Assembly (NCBI RefSeq): GCF_001949145.1
Contig: NW_019091387.1
Location: 1,923,262-1,951,598, forward strand
Direction: 5' to 3'
Source: Acanthaster planci
Taxonomy: Eukaryota; Echinodermata; Asteroidea; Valvatida; Acanthasteridae
Length of the DNA: 28,337 nt
Shown: positions 11,278-23,012 of the stretch, piece by piece
Layout of the letters: each line of letters starts with the position of its first letter
How positions within the stretch are numbered: position 1 is the first letter of the stretch
Translations under genes and position numbers: made by a program
The notes under the pieces: model-generated
Seen by the model: only the letters and a program-made list of their open reading frames with translations
Databases searched by the model: none
Told to the model about the DNA's origin: nothing

Positions 11278-11983
11278 AGCTATTGCTGTAAAAACTTAAT
11301 GTGCAAGGTGCATGTTGTAGTCACAGAGTAGAGGCTTGCTCAAACAACATTGATTGTTTCATCCATCAAGTTTAGGTACATGATTTGTGGCATTTTTGTC
11401 ATAAAATGAAACATACCTGTGTCTTATGCAGTTTGTAGTTTTGGACAGGAATCTCATAAACAAAGACTTGGTGTTCTCCAGGTTTCCATGTAATAACGCA
11501 TAGAATTGATCATTCCCAGACAACGCTCAACACATTAAGAGGAAGATTTTAAACCTTTTCATCTGTCACAGATAAAATGCAAAGGAGTTTTGGAGAACCA
11601 CTCAGACAAATATCCAACATCTTCAGAAGCAATTTGAATTTAGGAAAGCAATGGATAAGCGTCGCTGACTACTTGTGTTGTGGTGCACCTGCCGTTATGG
11701 CTGCGGTGCTATGCTGGCTAGGCCACTGCCAAGTTTGGGTCCACAAACCTGCAACACAGACAGGTTCTGTGCCATTATATCCTCATTTGTTGATAAGTAA
11801 ATTACAGTTTCAGTCACAGCACAAATCCACTCACTTTCACTATAAGAATACAATACGTGTTTATTACTTTTTCCACGACACATTGAGAAGTGCAGACACA
11901 GCAAACAGACATGTATGTGAGTTGCTGTCATTTTTCTAAAAGCTGCACATGTGCACATCAACACATGTAACGCGCAATCTTGA

Positions 11984-12120
11984 ACCTTGCACAAATTTAT
12001 TGTACTCCATCCTGAGCTGATTTACATTTGAGTAACAATCAATCGAATAACAATCATTTGAGTAACAATCATTTGTAGGATAGTCAACTCAGGAAGGAGT
12101 ACAATAAATTTACACAAGGT
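11984..12120. repeat. Foldback element with tandem repeat in its loop
   Basis: The arms 11984-12020 and 12084-12120 are inverted copies matching at 32 of 37 positions, with ATTTATTGTACTCC in the shared core. The 63-base loop contains about 3.3 copies of a 15-base unit, ATTTGAGTAACAATC, at 12026-12040, 12041-12055 (diverged), 12056-12070 and 12071-12075 (partial). No convincing target-site duplication is seen. Likely explanations are a miniature foldback transposon whose centre expanded as a minisatellite, or a structured RNA-coding hairpin; the first is more usual. Confidence 0.65.
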
Positions 12121-15100
12121 ACAGGGTTGGGCTGAACACACACATTATACACATGACCGACCATCTAATACAGGTCTAGATACTTCTAAGCTGACTGCGT
12201 TATTCTCTGTGGTGTATGAATAGTCTGTTGCCATTGTATGTGAACATGTATTCACACGCATTGACATGTATGCCAAGCGAGTGCGTTACATTCCACTCCA
12301 CCTTACAAGGACTTGTACTCCTTTATTTGGAACAAATCTCACAATTAATTTGACCAGCTAAGAGTAAGATAAAGGTTTATGCAACTTAACGATCAGTGTC
12401 TAATATTACTGTGTGTTTTTTACACATTATCAAAATTCCTCATTATTGTTAGACAAGAGTATAGTATAATGGATATTTTTATATCACTTCATTAAAAATG
12501 CAGAAACAAGTTTGCAATGAATACATTGTATATCCCCACATTTGTATCACTCAGTGTTGGCATCCTTATGGACATTGTGAGGAAGGAAAGAAATTGAAGG
12601 TTCCAGCTGATTTACACCGTACAAACTTCTTTTAAAGGCCTGTAACTCAAATGTGGCTCCAGTAAGTTGTGACTAAGCTATGTTGAGTCAAAAATGCACC
12701 TGTTAGTGAAAACAAGTACAAAGTAATGGAACACAAAATTGATAATGCTTGAAAGTTGCCAACTTCCAAAAGTTGAACTACATGTACATGTAGTTTACTT
12801 GGAAGGCCTAATTTTTATTCAAATGATTGGAGGTATCAAAAAACCAGACTTCCCTTGCCTGGACCAAGACATTGGGCAAATCTGGCCCACTGCAAACATA
12901 AGCCTGCTTGCAACCATTCACGATGGTCTAGCCCGCGCGCTATATATACAGGCATGCCTTTTGAATGTACATGTAAACGTATTGTGAGCTTACAGTCACT
13001 ACGCAGACTCATGTGTACATGTACGTGTACATGCCCAAAGACCAGTTCGTTACCCAACACTTTGATGGTTCTGTGTTCAGCAAGCAAAGCTCTTTGGTGT
13101 AATGACTACACACACTGCCGTAAAAAACAAATTCCATTAGTCAGTGCGTGATATGCATGTAGTCATGTACAATGCATGCACATGTATATGTCATAAACAT
13201 TTTATACATTGTGCAGAAGTTACAATGGTGGCTTATTGTTGAGGGTGAAAGCAGTATAGGGAAAGTCATGTTGTCGATTCCCAGTTTATTGCTAAAGCAG
13301 TGTTGAAGACTCCCATGAATCAATCATTCCCCTGACAAACTGAATCAACTCCATGGACCAATTTATATGATAAAAATGAGGAAAGTGTTGCCTTTATCGA
13401 TCTCGAGTTGTACTTGCTCTGTAATTGTGCATGTGTGCAAAATGCTGTGGATGCTATGACAACATGATTAATCAACTGCTTAATCATGTGCTACTCAGAA
13501 AGGGCAGGATTGGTCAATTATAAATGAATTATTCATGTTCTAGCATTGCGCATGAGGCCCAATAATCTCCCTTCGACAAAAAAGTGCTGACACTGCCTTG
13601 GACAAGGACTCACTTCCCCTTGCTGTCACTTTAAACTGTAGCTGCAATGAATTCATCTGAGACTCCATTTTTCTGCAACTTTACACTCTTCTTCATTATA
13701 TGAAAATTATTTGACATTCCTTTTTGGTGCTGTTACTGCGACATCATCCAGGGTTTCTGTTCAAATTGTGAAACTGAAATTAAATCAATGAAAACATTTC
13801 TGGGAAAGGGTTGCATGCTTCCTTACTGCTAGGTACTTACACAACAATAGATTACCAACGAAAAGAAACAGCAGCAAATTACCCGGTCCCTTTAAAACAG
13901 TGAAACAAAAATTGAAAATGAGGTTTGCTTAGATGTGAGGGCCCATTTCTAAGATCTGTATTAAAAGATTTGTGTTGCAACTACATGTACCCTTTAAAGT
14001 TTGGTGACAATACCATTACAGTGTACAGCCAGATCATGAACATCACGTGTATAAGTCAACCTGGAGCTACAAAATTTGACTACATACATTGTATACACAT
14101 GTAGACATATGTAACTCTTCATCTACAGGTATTAAGGAACTTCAAGTTCTTGTATAACACGTACACAGCATTTTTTAGGGTCATTAAATAATCCAAATAA
14201 AACTCCCAAATTGAACAACATGGAACTCAAGCATGGCAGGTAATCAACCATCCGTACTACATCTAATAGCATCAAGTTAACTCCACAAATGTGGTGTGCT
14301 ATTGTATATGACGAATTTCTTTGTGAGACTGTTTGAGATCATTCATCAATCTTGAGTTTAAACAACTTAACGGCAGGTATGTCAGTACATATGTTGCTGT
14401 TGGGTATCTTTAGAATTCTACGATATGCTCAAAGACAGAAAAGTAACAAATTGTAGGAACTGACCTTGGCCTTCAGAATCTACCAACAGGGTTGGTTATA
14501 CCAGTACATTCACACTAATTCCTATTCTATTGACCAATCTGTGAGTGTAAGCTGTATTTAAAATGATACCATGTACCCCCCCTTTATGTTCTTTTGATAT
14601 TGAATTACATGTGTTGGCTTTTCATCAGTACACACTATTGACTCCATTTCAATTTGGGTTAATTCCAGCAGAAATTTCACCCTTGGACAAAGGCATTTAA
14701 TTAAAAATACAAATGTATATAATGTATGTAATGCAAACATGCATGTACATGTTTGAAAGCACTTCAAGGAAAATATCATTTTTGATATTATACACAGTAT
14801 GCATGTAATCACCTGGGCCATACCATAAAATAGCAGTGAAACAATGCCACAAGCTTCCAATACGATATGTATCATGAAATGTATCATTAAAAAACAAATC
14901 TAAAAATATAATGCACATTCACTTTGTTTCATTTCTATCATGCCTTTTTGAAAACAAATACATACACTGCACCTTGCATTGAAATTATGCTCCATTTCCA
15001 CACAAAATATTAAATATGTGAAGATGTATGTGTAGTTTTTCAAGACTTTTCTAGGAATTCAGAAAGGCAATCAGTTCTCATTTAAATTCAAGATACACAA

Positions 15101-15289
15101 AACAAAACACATACTCATCAACTTTGGTATTGTGCCAGCTGCAGCAACCAGCTTGAATCCTCCCTACTTTGACTTATCTAATACACAACATAGTATTATA
15201 GTAACTTATTGATACAAAACATGCACAAGTTATGAATCCACCCATTGGTTCTGGTGATTGCTCGATACAAAAAGAACATAAATCTTTCT
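12121..15289. other. Gene-free AT-rich stretch
   Basis: I see no gene here. TACATGTA palindromes occur near 12780, 12967, 13015 and 13983. Short open frames on both strands, up to about 109 codons on the minus strand at 14558-14887, look like chance and have no recognisable domains. A run of seven C lies at 14576-14582. Confidence 0.45.
12776..12795. repeat. 20-bp perfect palindrome
   Basis: AACTACATGTACATGTAGTT is its own reverse complement. It is an extended version of the ACATGTACATGT motif that is scattered throughout the window. Confidence 0.6.
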
Positions 15290-16130
15290 TTTATAAATAT
15301 TGGGAAAGTGGTTCTTTCTTTGGCGTGAGAAAGAATGTTGATGTGAATCCCCGTTGATCGCAATCTGGTTGAACTAGTACAATGGCACGTTTTTCCAGCA
15401 GATCGAGCCACAATTTCCAACTCCAGAACCTGTCATTGGGATGGGTCTTTGGATTGGAGTCAGTTGGAATGAAATGTCAGACAAAGGGGGCTCATGAACT
15501 CCAAACAGTAGCCATCGGTGAGAGAGGCGAGAACCCATCCATCCGATATTATTCCCCAGAACCCTGCAAAGTCTAGAAGGTGGCCACCAACGAGTTAGGG
15601 ATTGGAAACCATGAGAGAACAAAATAGTCACTGGCGCCGGCCCCTAGCGTAGCACGAGGAGCGACAGGTCAAACCATTGGCCTAGGAGCATTGAAGCAAG
15701 CAGGGCATAGTTATCCCCGCCTGAAAAGTGAGGCTGACGAGGATAAGAAGTCTGAAGCGGTTGGCGGGTTGGCCAGGGTAGTCTGGACGAGGTGGCCTCT
15801 GTGATGCTGTGTGTGCCATCTTACAACGAGGCTCAGCCACTTAAATTAATATAGGTCTAGTCTGATCTTCTGCTGGAGGAGGAGTTGGAAGTCCCAGAAT
15901 CTGTATCATTTCACAATGGAGTAGGCGAAGGCAGGACTCGGTAGGAGAAACATCATTTACTGAAACAGGCTCCTCCTAATTAGGTGACTGACCCGAGTTT
16001 GAAACAGGCAAAAGTGGGTCAGGACCGATGGAGGGACCATAGGAGTATGCCTCAGCAGACACCAGTCGAGAAGGCCCACTGCCCCATGTACGACTCTGAA
16101 TGAACCAGGGGCGGGAAATAAGGATCAGGA
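15290..16130 (-). pseudogene. Decayed DIRS-like retroelement (gag tail and start of RT)
   Basis: Read on the minus strand, this GC-richer stretch retains the junction typical of DIRS-type (tyrosine-recombinase) retroelements. VGGHLLDFAGFWGIISD starts at 15591, GYCLEFMSPL follows at 15513, and LLEKRAIVLV lies at 15401-15372. FFLTPKKE is in the same frame at 15335-15312. In intact DIRS elements the corresponding motifs (GG.L..F...W, GY..EF, LL.KGAI, FLVPKKDG) open the reverse transcriptase. Here there are two stops and a one-base frameshift between these blocks, and the frame stops soon after PKKE. The catalytic YIDD region, RNase H and recombinase are absent. Upstream, a Pro/Arg-rich piece (PPRPDYPGQPANRF) and VSVNDVSPTESCLRLLHCEM look like a gag-like C-terminus, again with stops. 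It is a dead 5' fragment. Confidence 0.65.
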
Positions 16131-16800
16131 TGAGTGGCGGGCAGTGGGTGGGAATCAATACAAATATCAAGACAACTGCTCTGAGGATGTTCTGATAAGA
16201 AAACTAGTATAGTATATATAAGAATGCCACAACTTGGGTAAATAACAAAGGTATGTACAAAAATAAATAAAACGAGATAAGTACCATTTAGAGAACTCAC
16301 TCAATTTATTTTGAAACCGATAAATCAGATATATATGAAACAAGAGCGCCACCAGGCAAGAACCTAGCAAACTAGGTCAAGGGTCAGTCTGCCAAACTGC
16401 GCAAGACTGAAAAATCTATATAAAACATGGGAAAAAGGAACAGTCTTGCCGTTCACAAGAACAAGAACAAACAAATAAACAATGTGATTGAGAAATAAAA
16501 CCGAAAACACATAGTAGCGAAGGAAACTTCTGAAAATTTCAGAGCTGGAACAAACCACATCCGAACATAATGGCGCTAAGAAAAAGAGGAAGATTCTGGC
16601 AGCTGCCAATACGGGGGTCGAGCGAGTGGGGCGCACAACTGGTGATCAAGAATTTAGCAAATGGAAGTAATGGATTAGGAAATAATCCGTAGGTATTGGT
16701 AATCAGCGTAGGTTGCAGGCAGTAGACTGTACATTTTCCACCTTCCCTCTGGATCCTCAGTTCTTCATCTTCCTTGAACACTTCTAGTGTAAAAGTAAAG
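16131..16800 (-). other. Foreign-looking stretch upstream of the DIRS relic
   Basis: On the minus strand this lies just before the gag-like piece and shares its different texture, with few TACATGTA copies and GC-rich patches near 16620. It could hold the 5' end and leader of the same retroelement. A TATA-like TTTATATAG at about 16425-16417 is followed about 25 bases on by CAGTCTTGCGCAG-like sequence, as in a Pol II core promoter. I found no terminal repeat that would fix a boundary. A short acidic peptide, FKEDEELRIQREG, is encoded at about 16780-16740 after a splice-acceptor-like TTTACACTAG, but no gene can be assigned. Confidence 0.3.
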
Positions 16801-18337
16801 ATTTATTTAAATGTTGCTATGATCCAATGCTAGATGGATAAAACTGATGTACTTGATGCCCCTTTAAGATGCCAACCTTAACAAAATGTGCCAAAAGCAC
16901 CCATAGGCCAACACCCCCTGAAGAATTCTAAGGGACATGTGCAAATCAGGTCAGTTAGTGTCAAAGGCATTTCTTGCCCAAGGGCAGGATTTCTTTAGTC
17001 AGTAACTCTGAATTAAATGTGGAAACATGACATTACCTTGCTGTTTGCTGTTTCACTACTGCAAACCACAGCCCAAAGCAAGATTAAACTAACTATACAT
17101 TTAAACAAACTGAATAGGTAAGCAACAGCTGAGATGATGTGAGGATAAGAGGGTTAATTTGGGGTTGGGGGCACTAAAAATCATAAAAACTGACACTACA
17201 GTAAGATGACACTACATGTAAGATACATGTACAATATACATGTATGTGCCTTTCGCCCAGGCAAATGCAAATGGTCAAGCCAATCTTCCATTGAGTTGTT
17301 GATTATGCTTGAGCTAAAGGGTTAATTTCAACCTTTGTGATAATACATGTAGTTCTGTTATATCTGTCCAGGATTATTTGCAATGGAAGTGTCTCACAAA
17401 ACGTGACATAGCAAAACCAGTCCTTTTGTGGGAACTCAAAGTGCATGCGTGCATGTTTTAGTGCATCTGATGCAGGATGCAGTGATCACACATGGCCAAT
17501 TTCTGTTTGAATGAATGGTCCCTATGTACAGTTGCAATCGTATTTATGATTGCAATGGTGTTGGTAAATATAATCTCATTCAGATAAAACGTTTTTCCTC
17601 ATTCCATCTGTCCGCCATTCATTGGTGTATTAACATTCGCAAGGGTCCAACTTATTGGGGTTGTGACTGGTGCACTTTAAAACTTCCTTTGAAATCCAAT
17701 GCAATCCTAGCTCAATGTTTAACTGTCAGCTTAACCATATCAGCGACACAATGTACATGTACATGTATTGTCACATATTGATACAGTACGTGCAGTTTTA
17801 GCATAATATTCATAAATGCTACTACCCCATGAAACCATTGATCACCATCGAACTTCAATAAAAGGCTGGAATGTTTTCAGATTTTTAAGATTCTTTTTCT
17901 GGATCTCAGAGTAGGTTTGGTGTTGTCCTTGACTTGTCAGCCATGTTTGTACTGTTTGAATATTTCACCAGTTTTGGAAACTGAATGAAATTTCAATTAC
18001 TAATTCAGTTTGTTGTTTGATATATGTTCCATCAACCATATGCTGCCTGGTTTAATTAGAATTTGCATGATGAGTTCCCAGGGGAATTTTCAACTTTTTC
18101 CTTCTTCAAAATTCTTCAAAAATTCATAACTTCACTTACTGTATGCTTACACCCACACAAATGACTGTCTGGTGGCTTCTCTAATATGACAGGCAACCTC
18201 CATTGATGCCAGAGTATTGCAGCCAGGCCTGCCGCCTTGTAAAGAGAGCCCAGATTGTGCGGTGTTGGCCCAACGTGCAGCTGGCATCTTTTAAAATGGG
18301 GCCTGATTAGTGTGTTGCAGTATTGTATTGCTCATCA
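16801..18337. other. Gene-free AT-rich stretch
   Basis: No gene or bounded repeat is seen. TACATGTA is dense at 17211-17245 (three copies) and recurs near 17344 and 17754. Confidence 0.45.
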
Positions 18338-18596
18338 CTGGAGTGCTTTTGTCTCTGGTGACAATCCACTTTCCCTGAATGCAAAAAATAGTGATATACT
18401 GTTTCAAAACAATGATGGATTTCCTCCGCTATTGACAAATGAAAAAATGTTGGCAATTCCCAGCAGCTCGGTTGTTTATTCCGAGTACGGTCTTTAGTTA
18501 AAAGGCCCAGCTCCTTTGTCCGGATTTCGGGCACCTGCGGCTATGCGTATAAACCTAAGATCTCCAGTACCGGGAACCTTGCCACAAAGTGGTTAA
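18338..18596 (-). repeat. Dispersed repeat, copy 2
   Basis: This is the reverse-orientation counterpart of 632-854. It is about 36 bases longer, mainly from extra sequence between the GGAAATC...TTGTTTTGAA block and the GACAAAAG...CTCCAG end. The best-conserved part is 18400-18535. Both copies share the peptide frame RTKELGL. The element class is unknown. Confidence 0.65.
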
Positions 18597-21500
18597 ATTG
18601 TCTTGAGTTTCTGAAGTATCACGGACCTTGAAGTGCAAACACAGAAATTCATTTTGCATTGCAGAAAATTCATATATGCAGGATACACTTTCTGCAAGAA
18701 CTACGTTTACGATATCAGTTCAGTTTTAATGGCAATATGCAAGGAAAAGACAAGTTATAAAAAAGTGCAGCTGATCAGTTTGTTTAGTTTGAACTGAATC
18801 ATGATACATGTATTTATTAAGGAAAAATGATAAATCACAAGCTCAATTTTCAGTGACGTAATACTAAGATTCATGTTTCTCACTGAGTGGAATAAGAGAC
18901 GCTACACAACCATCTGTCTGGAAGGGCAGACCCCTAAACATACCACATTACAGAAAGTTAATTCAAAGAAATAATGAAAAAGTGTTCTCTCTTTATTTTT
19001 CCTACATTTTTTTCTACGTCTGATAAGAATGACAAGTTGACTGGCTTTCTGGGCTGAAAGTGTGAAATGTCTCTGTAAAATCAAGAGTCCATCATTTGAA
19101 GTTAGAAAAACATGGTATGCAGCAAACAAGTGAGTTAATGTTTCCTACAACTAGTTTCATTCATCAGATAACAGAATCAGAGCCAGCTAAATAAAATGCC
19201 AAACTCAGAGCAATGAAAATGGCATACATGTACATTCATCCACTGAAAAAGCAGATCACAGTCCATGCCATGTTGTTGTGAATGAAGGATGGTAAACTAC
19301 AACTACACCTCTTGGTTACCAACAAAAGTATGCCACAAGAAACCTATTAGGTAACTCGGGTCAACTGTACTAGCTAAAAAGGAAACCCTTGTTACATTCA
19401 GTTTAGACAAGCACCACATTTTTAAACCATTCTGGTTTAGCAATATATTCAAACCTCCAGGATGGTTTCAATCACTGGGATACATAGATTTGGTCATCAT
19501 AGATACATATCGCTGGGACATAGATTTAGTATCTTACACAGCAAATAACCATAACTCTACTGTTCAGTGTTTATGATCACTGACACTGTGAAGAAACACA
19601 ATGGAAGGCACAGTTTAAATGTGACTGGCATTATCAGAAACCCCATCAAAGGAAAATGACACAAAGGCCTACCACCATTAAACAAGGTCAAAAAATCACA
19701 AAACATAACAAAGGCTTTCCATCATTCAACACAAACACACCCAGACAAAATACAATTGGGTAATTCCAGAAATTAGGGGTCCTTTTTTCGGGGAACATCA
19801 TGTGAACCTGTACAAGTCCACAGATTGCCACTGAACCTGACATTATGCGGACCTCTTTTGCATCAGGTCCAGATAAACCGACGACTCCCACACATACCCA
19901 GGAAAAGTTTGAAAAACCACCATGTACACGTGCATGGTACATGGGTTGTACCACATGTACACATAATGTTTACAATGTGAAATGTTCATTGTACAACCTA
20001 AGCTGCTTGGTTGACAGGCAAGGTCACAAGCAGTAAGTGGCCACTTGACTCTACTGTCAGTGTTGGAAAGCATTTTGGTATGAATACAAGCCTACATGTA
20101 TATGTACAATGTAAAGGTAGGTGAGTGGCATGTGCCCCCCCCTTACCTCAAGGCATGAGGCTTGTCACTTCATCCAACAGCTCAAGTTTTCTATGGTTCA
20201 TCGATATCAGATTAATAAAATATTGAGTATATGTGATATATCAAATATTCCCCATGTCCAGCAATTCTCAAGCTCGAACCAGATAACTCAAATTCATTCC
20301 CATCAAGAGAATAGGGCATTATAGGCAAGAATATCTGTTTCTAATAGTTCTCACATTGTACATGTATATGTACCTCTGTTTAACTTGAAGTATTGTTCAA
20401 CCAATAGGAAAGAAACCGCCCAAAAAGTCACAAGCAAGTGTACACAGATCCCAAAACTTTTTCATGAGTTATAACTCTTCAATGTACTGTGTCCTTGAAC
20501 ACTGGGATGTAGTGTGCACACACTGGACTAGTCGCATTGTCATACCTCTGTCTTGGATATTGTCTGTTCATTGGCCAAGAACGACCACATGACAGGGCGA
20601 TATATCCGCATATCACACTCACTGAGCAACATCTCACTCTGCCACTAGCACGTGCATGCACTTGAGTCAGAAGAGCTTCAGGAAGATTGAGAGCAACCCT
20701 TGTCGCCCATTTAGTCAGGTTTGTGTGGTACCCATGATACATTTTTTGCACAGGTTACCAGGGAATTTTATTAATGGTCACACTTGTATATAATAGCAAC
20801 AGACTCATTCCCACCCCTGCCGTGTATAAGGTAATGCAGGGACTGCTAAATAGAGTAAATGACATTTGAAGTTATACCCACTGGTACTTGTACCTGCACT
20901 ACTTTCACATTAAAGGTTATGCGATTAAAGAAAGTGAGGGAACGATATTGTTTATGTCTGTAATATTATACAGTTTGACAGTACGCCTATTGTTTTCTGA
21001 AATTCAGAGCTCGTTTTTTTAAGATACATTCCTAAGCCTCAACAAAATTAAGACAGAGGTATGACAAAACAATTGTTGACAGCTGTGATGTGGGATATGA
21101 CAGTTTGAACACCCTCCGGCATGCATAGCACCCTCGGCGAATGTATCCATAATCCAGCCCACACATGTAACTATAAGGATGCCTGATTAGTGATTACAAT
21201 TTTAAAGGGATGTTGAGTAATTGCATAATATTGTTACACGCCCATTTATGGACCCTACCTAGCTCCCAGGTATTCAGATTTAATTTGAGACCTTTATAAT
21301 TTACAAGGTACGACTGATTTCCTAAACTTTGTAGACAATACCAAATGTGAGATCCCCATCTGCACGGGAATTACTGCATGAAAATGACTTCCAACTGCCC
21401 TCCAGACTTGAGCTGTGTTAGAATGGGAGACTTTATGTAAAAGTACCTCCGCTGAGCAGAAAAATTACAAAATTAAGTCCAATCAGCAAGCCTTGAGAAT

Positions 21501-22266
21501 TACAGTCCCTCTTACATTAGTTTTACATCATGCTCACTATAACTAAAAAGACTGAGCGTGGTTGCAAAAAGTTGCAATAGAGCTGCAGTAGTTTTACTAA
21601 AATTACAGGGTCCCCAACTAATCTAATGGCAACAACAGGGCACTACAGAACTGCAGCAAGCACACTGTAAATACAATGTACTTCACCCCAAAAATTTCCT
21701 GAAACCTTTTGTGCATCCTGACATGCACATGCACATGACTTTATTTTTTGTGGCACAGATTCATGCACATTTCCATCAAGGCAGTTTTGACATCTGCCTC
21801 ACAAATACTGTGGCAGATTGTATCAAACAGATGGTAAACATGACTGGTTTTGTATAAGTAAAATCAATTTTGGTAGTGAGGATGAAATTGAAATGTTAAA
21901 TGCAAAACTTACTCACTTGAGCAGCATGGTAGCTGACTATTATTAGCAAATGAAAATATACTTAAAAAGTACCACAAAGTCAACTAAATGCAAAATATTT
22001 TTCTACTGTACAAAAAGTCCAAGTGGGAGTACAAAGAAGTTTTACACAAAGGAATACTTATGGGGAGTCCTAATAAGTTTCCAGGAGGGCACAAAAGAGA
22101 AAGTCCAATGGAAGCACGGTTACAGATAATGACAACGATCAGGGAATCTCCAATGTCAGCTATAATCAGTTAGCAGGGTAGCTGCATAACTCTTGTCCAG
22201 AATTTTCATATCAAATTTCACAGCCATTTTCTTTCCATTTTCAAAAAGTTTTCATAATGACAATCT
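18597..22266. other. Gene-free stretch
   Basis: No gene is recognised. A minus-strand open frame at 20479-20751 (90 codons) has a slightly GC-richer composition and could be part of an unknown repeat, but shows no domain. Short imperfect direct repeats of CTGGGA(TA)CATAGATTT occur near 19477 and 19513. A run of eight C lies at 20135-20142. TACATGTA copies stop after about 20360. Confidence 0.45.
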
Positions 22267-22274
22267 AACAAAAT
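22267..22274. repeat. Left 8-bp target duplication of the hAT MITE
   Basis: AACAAAAT here is repeated exactly at 22751-22758, directly outside the two ends of the element. Eight-base duplications are the rule for hAT transposons. Confidence 0.85.
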
Positions 22275-22750
22275 CAGGGCTGTGCCAAATATCCAAATAT
22301 TCAATCAATTATTAAATATTCGAATATCATTTTCCAAATTTGAATATTCAAATGCAATATTAATAAAAAGGGAGAATTTTTTTTATAAGAAAAATTGCAC
22401 TACGAAGGCTTGTTTCAAGCAGATTCCAATGAAAAGTGACAGAAATCTTACGTTTTAAAAAGTGACTTATTCATTAAACGATTTAAAAGGAATAGAAATT
22501 TTCAACAGGGCAAGAAATATTGTTCATCTCTTAAATCTTGCTAAATAGTGCCTGGAGATACTCTTAGATGTGAGAAGCTATTGTATTGGTTATAATGTAC
22601 ACTCGTGTGCATTATTGCAACTGATTTTGTATACACTGTATGGTTTGTTCATCAACAATCTGCTGGTCGGTGTGACAGAAAATTTGGATACTTAATCAAA
22701 TTGATCAATAAATATTTGAATAGTGAATTATTCAAATTGACTCAGCCCTA
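22275..22750. mobile_element. Non-autonomous hAT-type element (MITE), 476 bp
   Basis: The left end reads CAGGGCTGTG and the right end, reversed, reads TAGGGCTGAG, giving short YAGGGCTG terminal repeats typical of hAT elements. Both subterminal zones are packed with AATATTC, GAATAT and ATTTGAAT motifs in opposite orientation, as expected for transposase-binding repeats. The element is flanked by a perfect 8-bp duplication, AACAAAAT. The interior has no coding capacity, so it would depend on a transposase supplied elsewhere. The intact duplication suggests a fairly recent insertion compared with other relics here. Confidence 0.88.
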
Positions 22751-22758
22751 AACAAAAT
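22751..22758. repeat. Right 8-bp target duplication of the hAT MITE
   Basis: Exact second copy of AACAAAAT, immediately after the right terminal repeat. Confidence 0.85.
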
Positions 22759-23003
22759 ATACTATAAATTTGAAAACATGATTAGCCACTTTTCCCTTAA
22801 GGTTTCTGAAATAATGTCTATAGGCTAACTTTAATCTTAATTGACTGTGATGAGCCATCCAGTTAAACAGTTTGCTTTATTTGAACCAAAAGTATTATTG
22901 CACTGATTGCATACAACCCACCAATTCCTAATCAATTGCTGTCATAGCTGGAAGTACCCTGATGGTGGCGCAATGTTGTGCGGTCAAATTACCGTGACAT
23001 CCT

Positions 23004-23012
23004 GTATAAGTA
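23004..23012. repeat. Left 9-bp target duplication of the tRNA-like TIR element
   Basis: GTATAAGTA is repeated exactly at 23360-23368 in direct orientation. The next base is G on both sides, so the duplication could be counted as 10 bases. Confidence 0.8.

Larger units (their letters stand above)
8774..11983. other. Gene-free stretch with small palindromes
   Basis: No gene is recognised. Contents noted separately are a hairpin (9633-9725), a weak exon candidate (10785-10885) and a G-rich tract (11261-11277). A run of eight G lies at 10517-10524. TACATGTA palindromes recur near 9840, 9876, 10119, 10198, 10772 and 10846. Confidence 0.45.

Noticed and set aside
11577-11939. 120-codon plus-strand open frame
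   Set aside because: No recognisable domain, and the opposite strand is open over much of the same stretch. Composition is like the surrounding non-coding DNA.
12855-13151. 98-codon plus-strand frame with Cys-Thr repeats
   Set aside because: The CTCTC-type peptide simply translates the TGTACATGTACGTGTACATG palindromic repeat.
14558-14887. 109-codon minus-strand frame with hydrophobic segments
   Set aside because: Hydrophobic residues here follow from T-rich DNA. No start context, motif or neighbouring exon supports it.
16364-16781. Overlapping minus-strand frames upstream of the DIRS relic, including FKEDEELRIQREG
   Set aside because: The acidic peptide after an acceptor-like site is tempting, but the following GT is a poor donor and the remaining sequence is not protein-like.
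20479-20751. 90-codon minus-strand frame in slightly GC-richer DNA
   Set aside because: It looked protein-like, but I could not link it to any family and found no splice sites at sensible places. It may be part of an unknown repeat.
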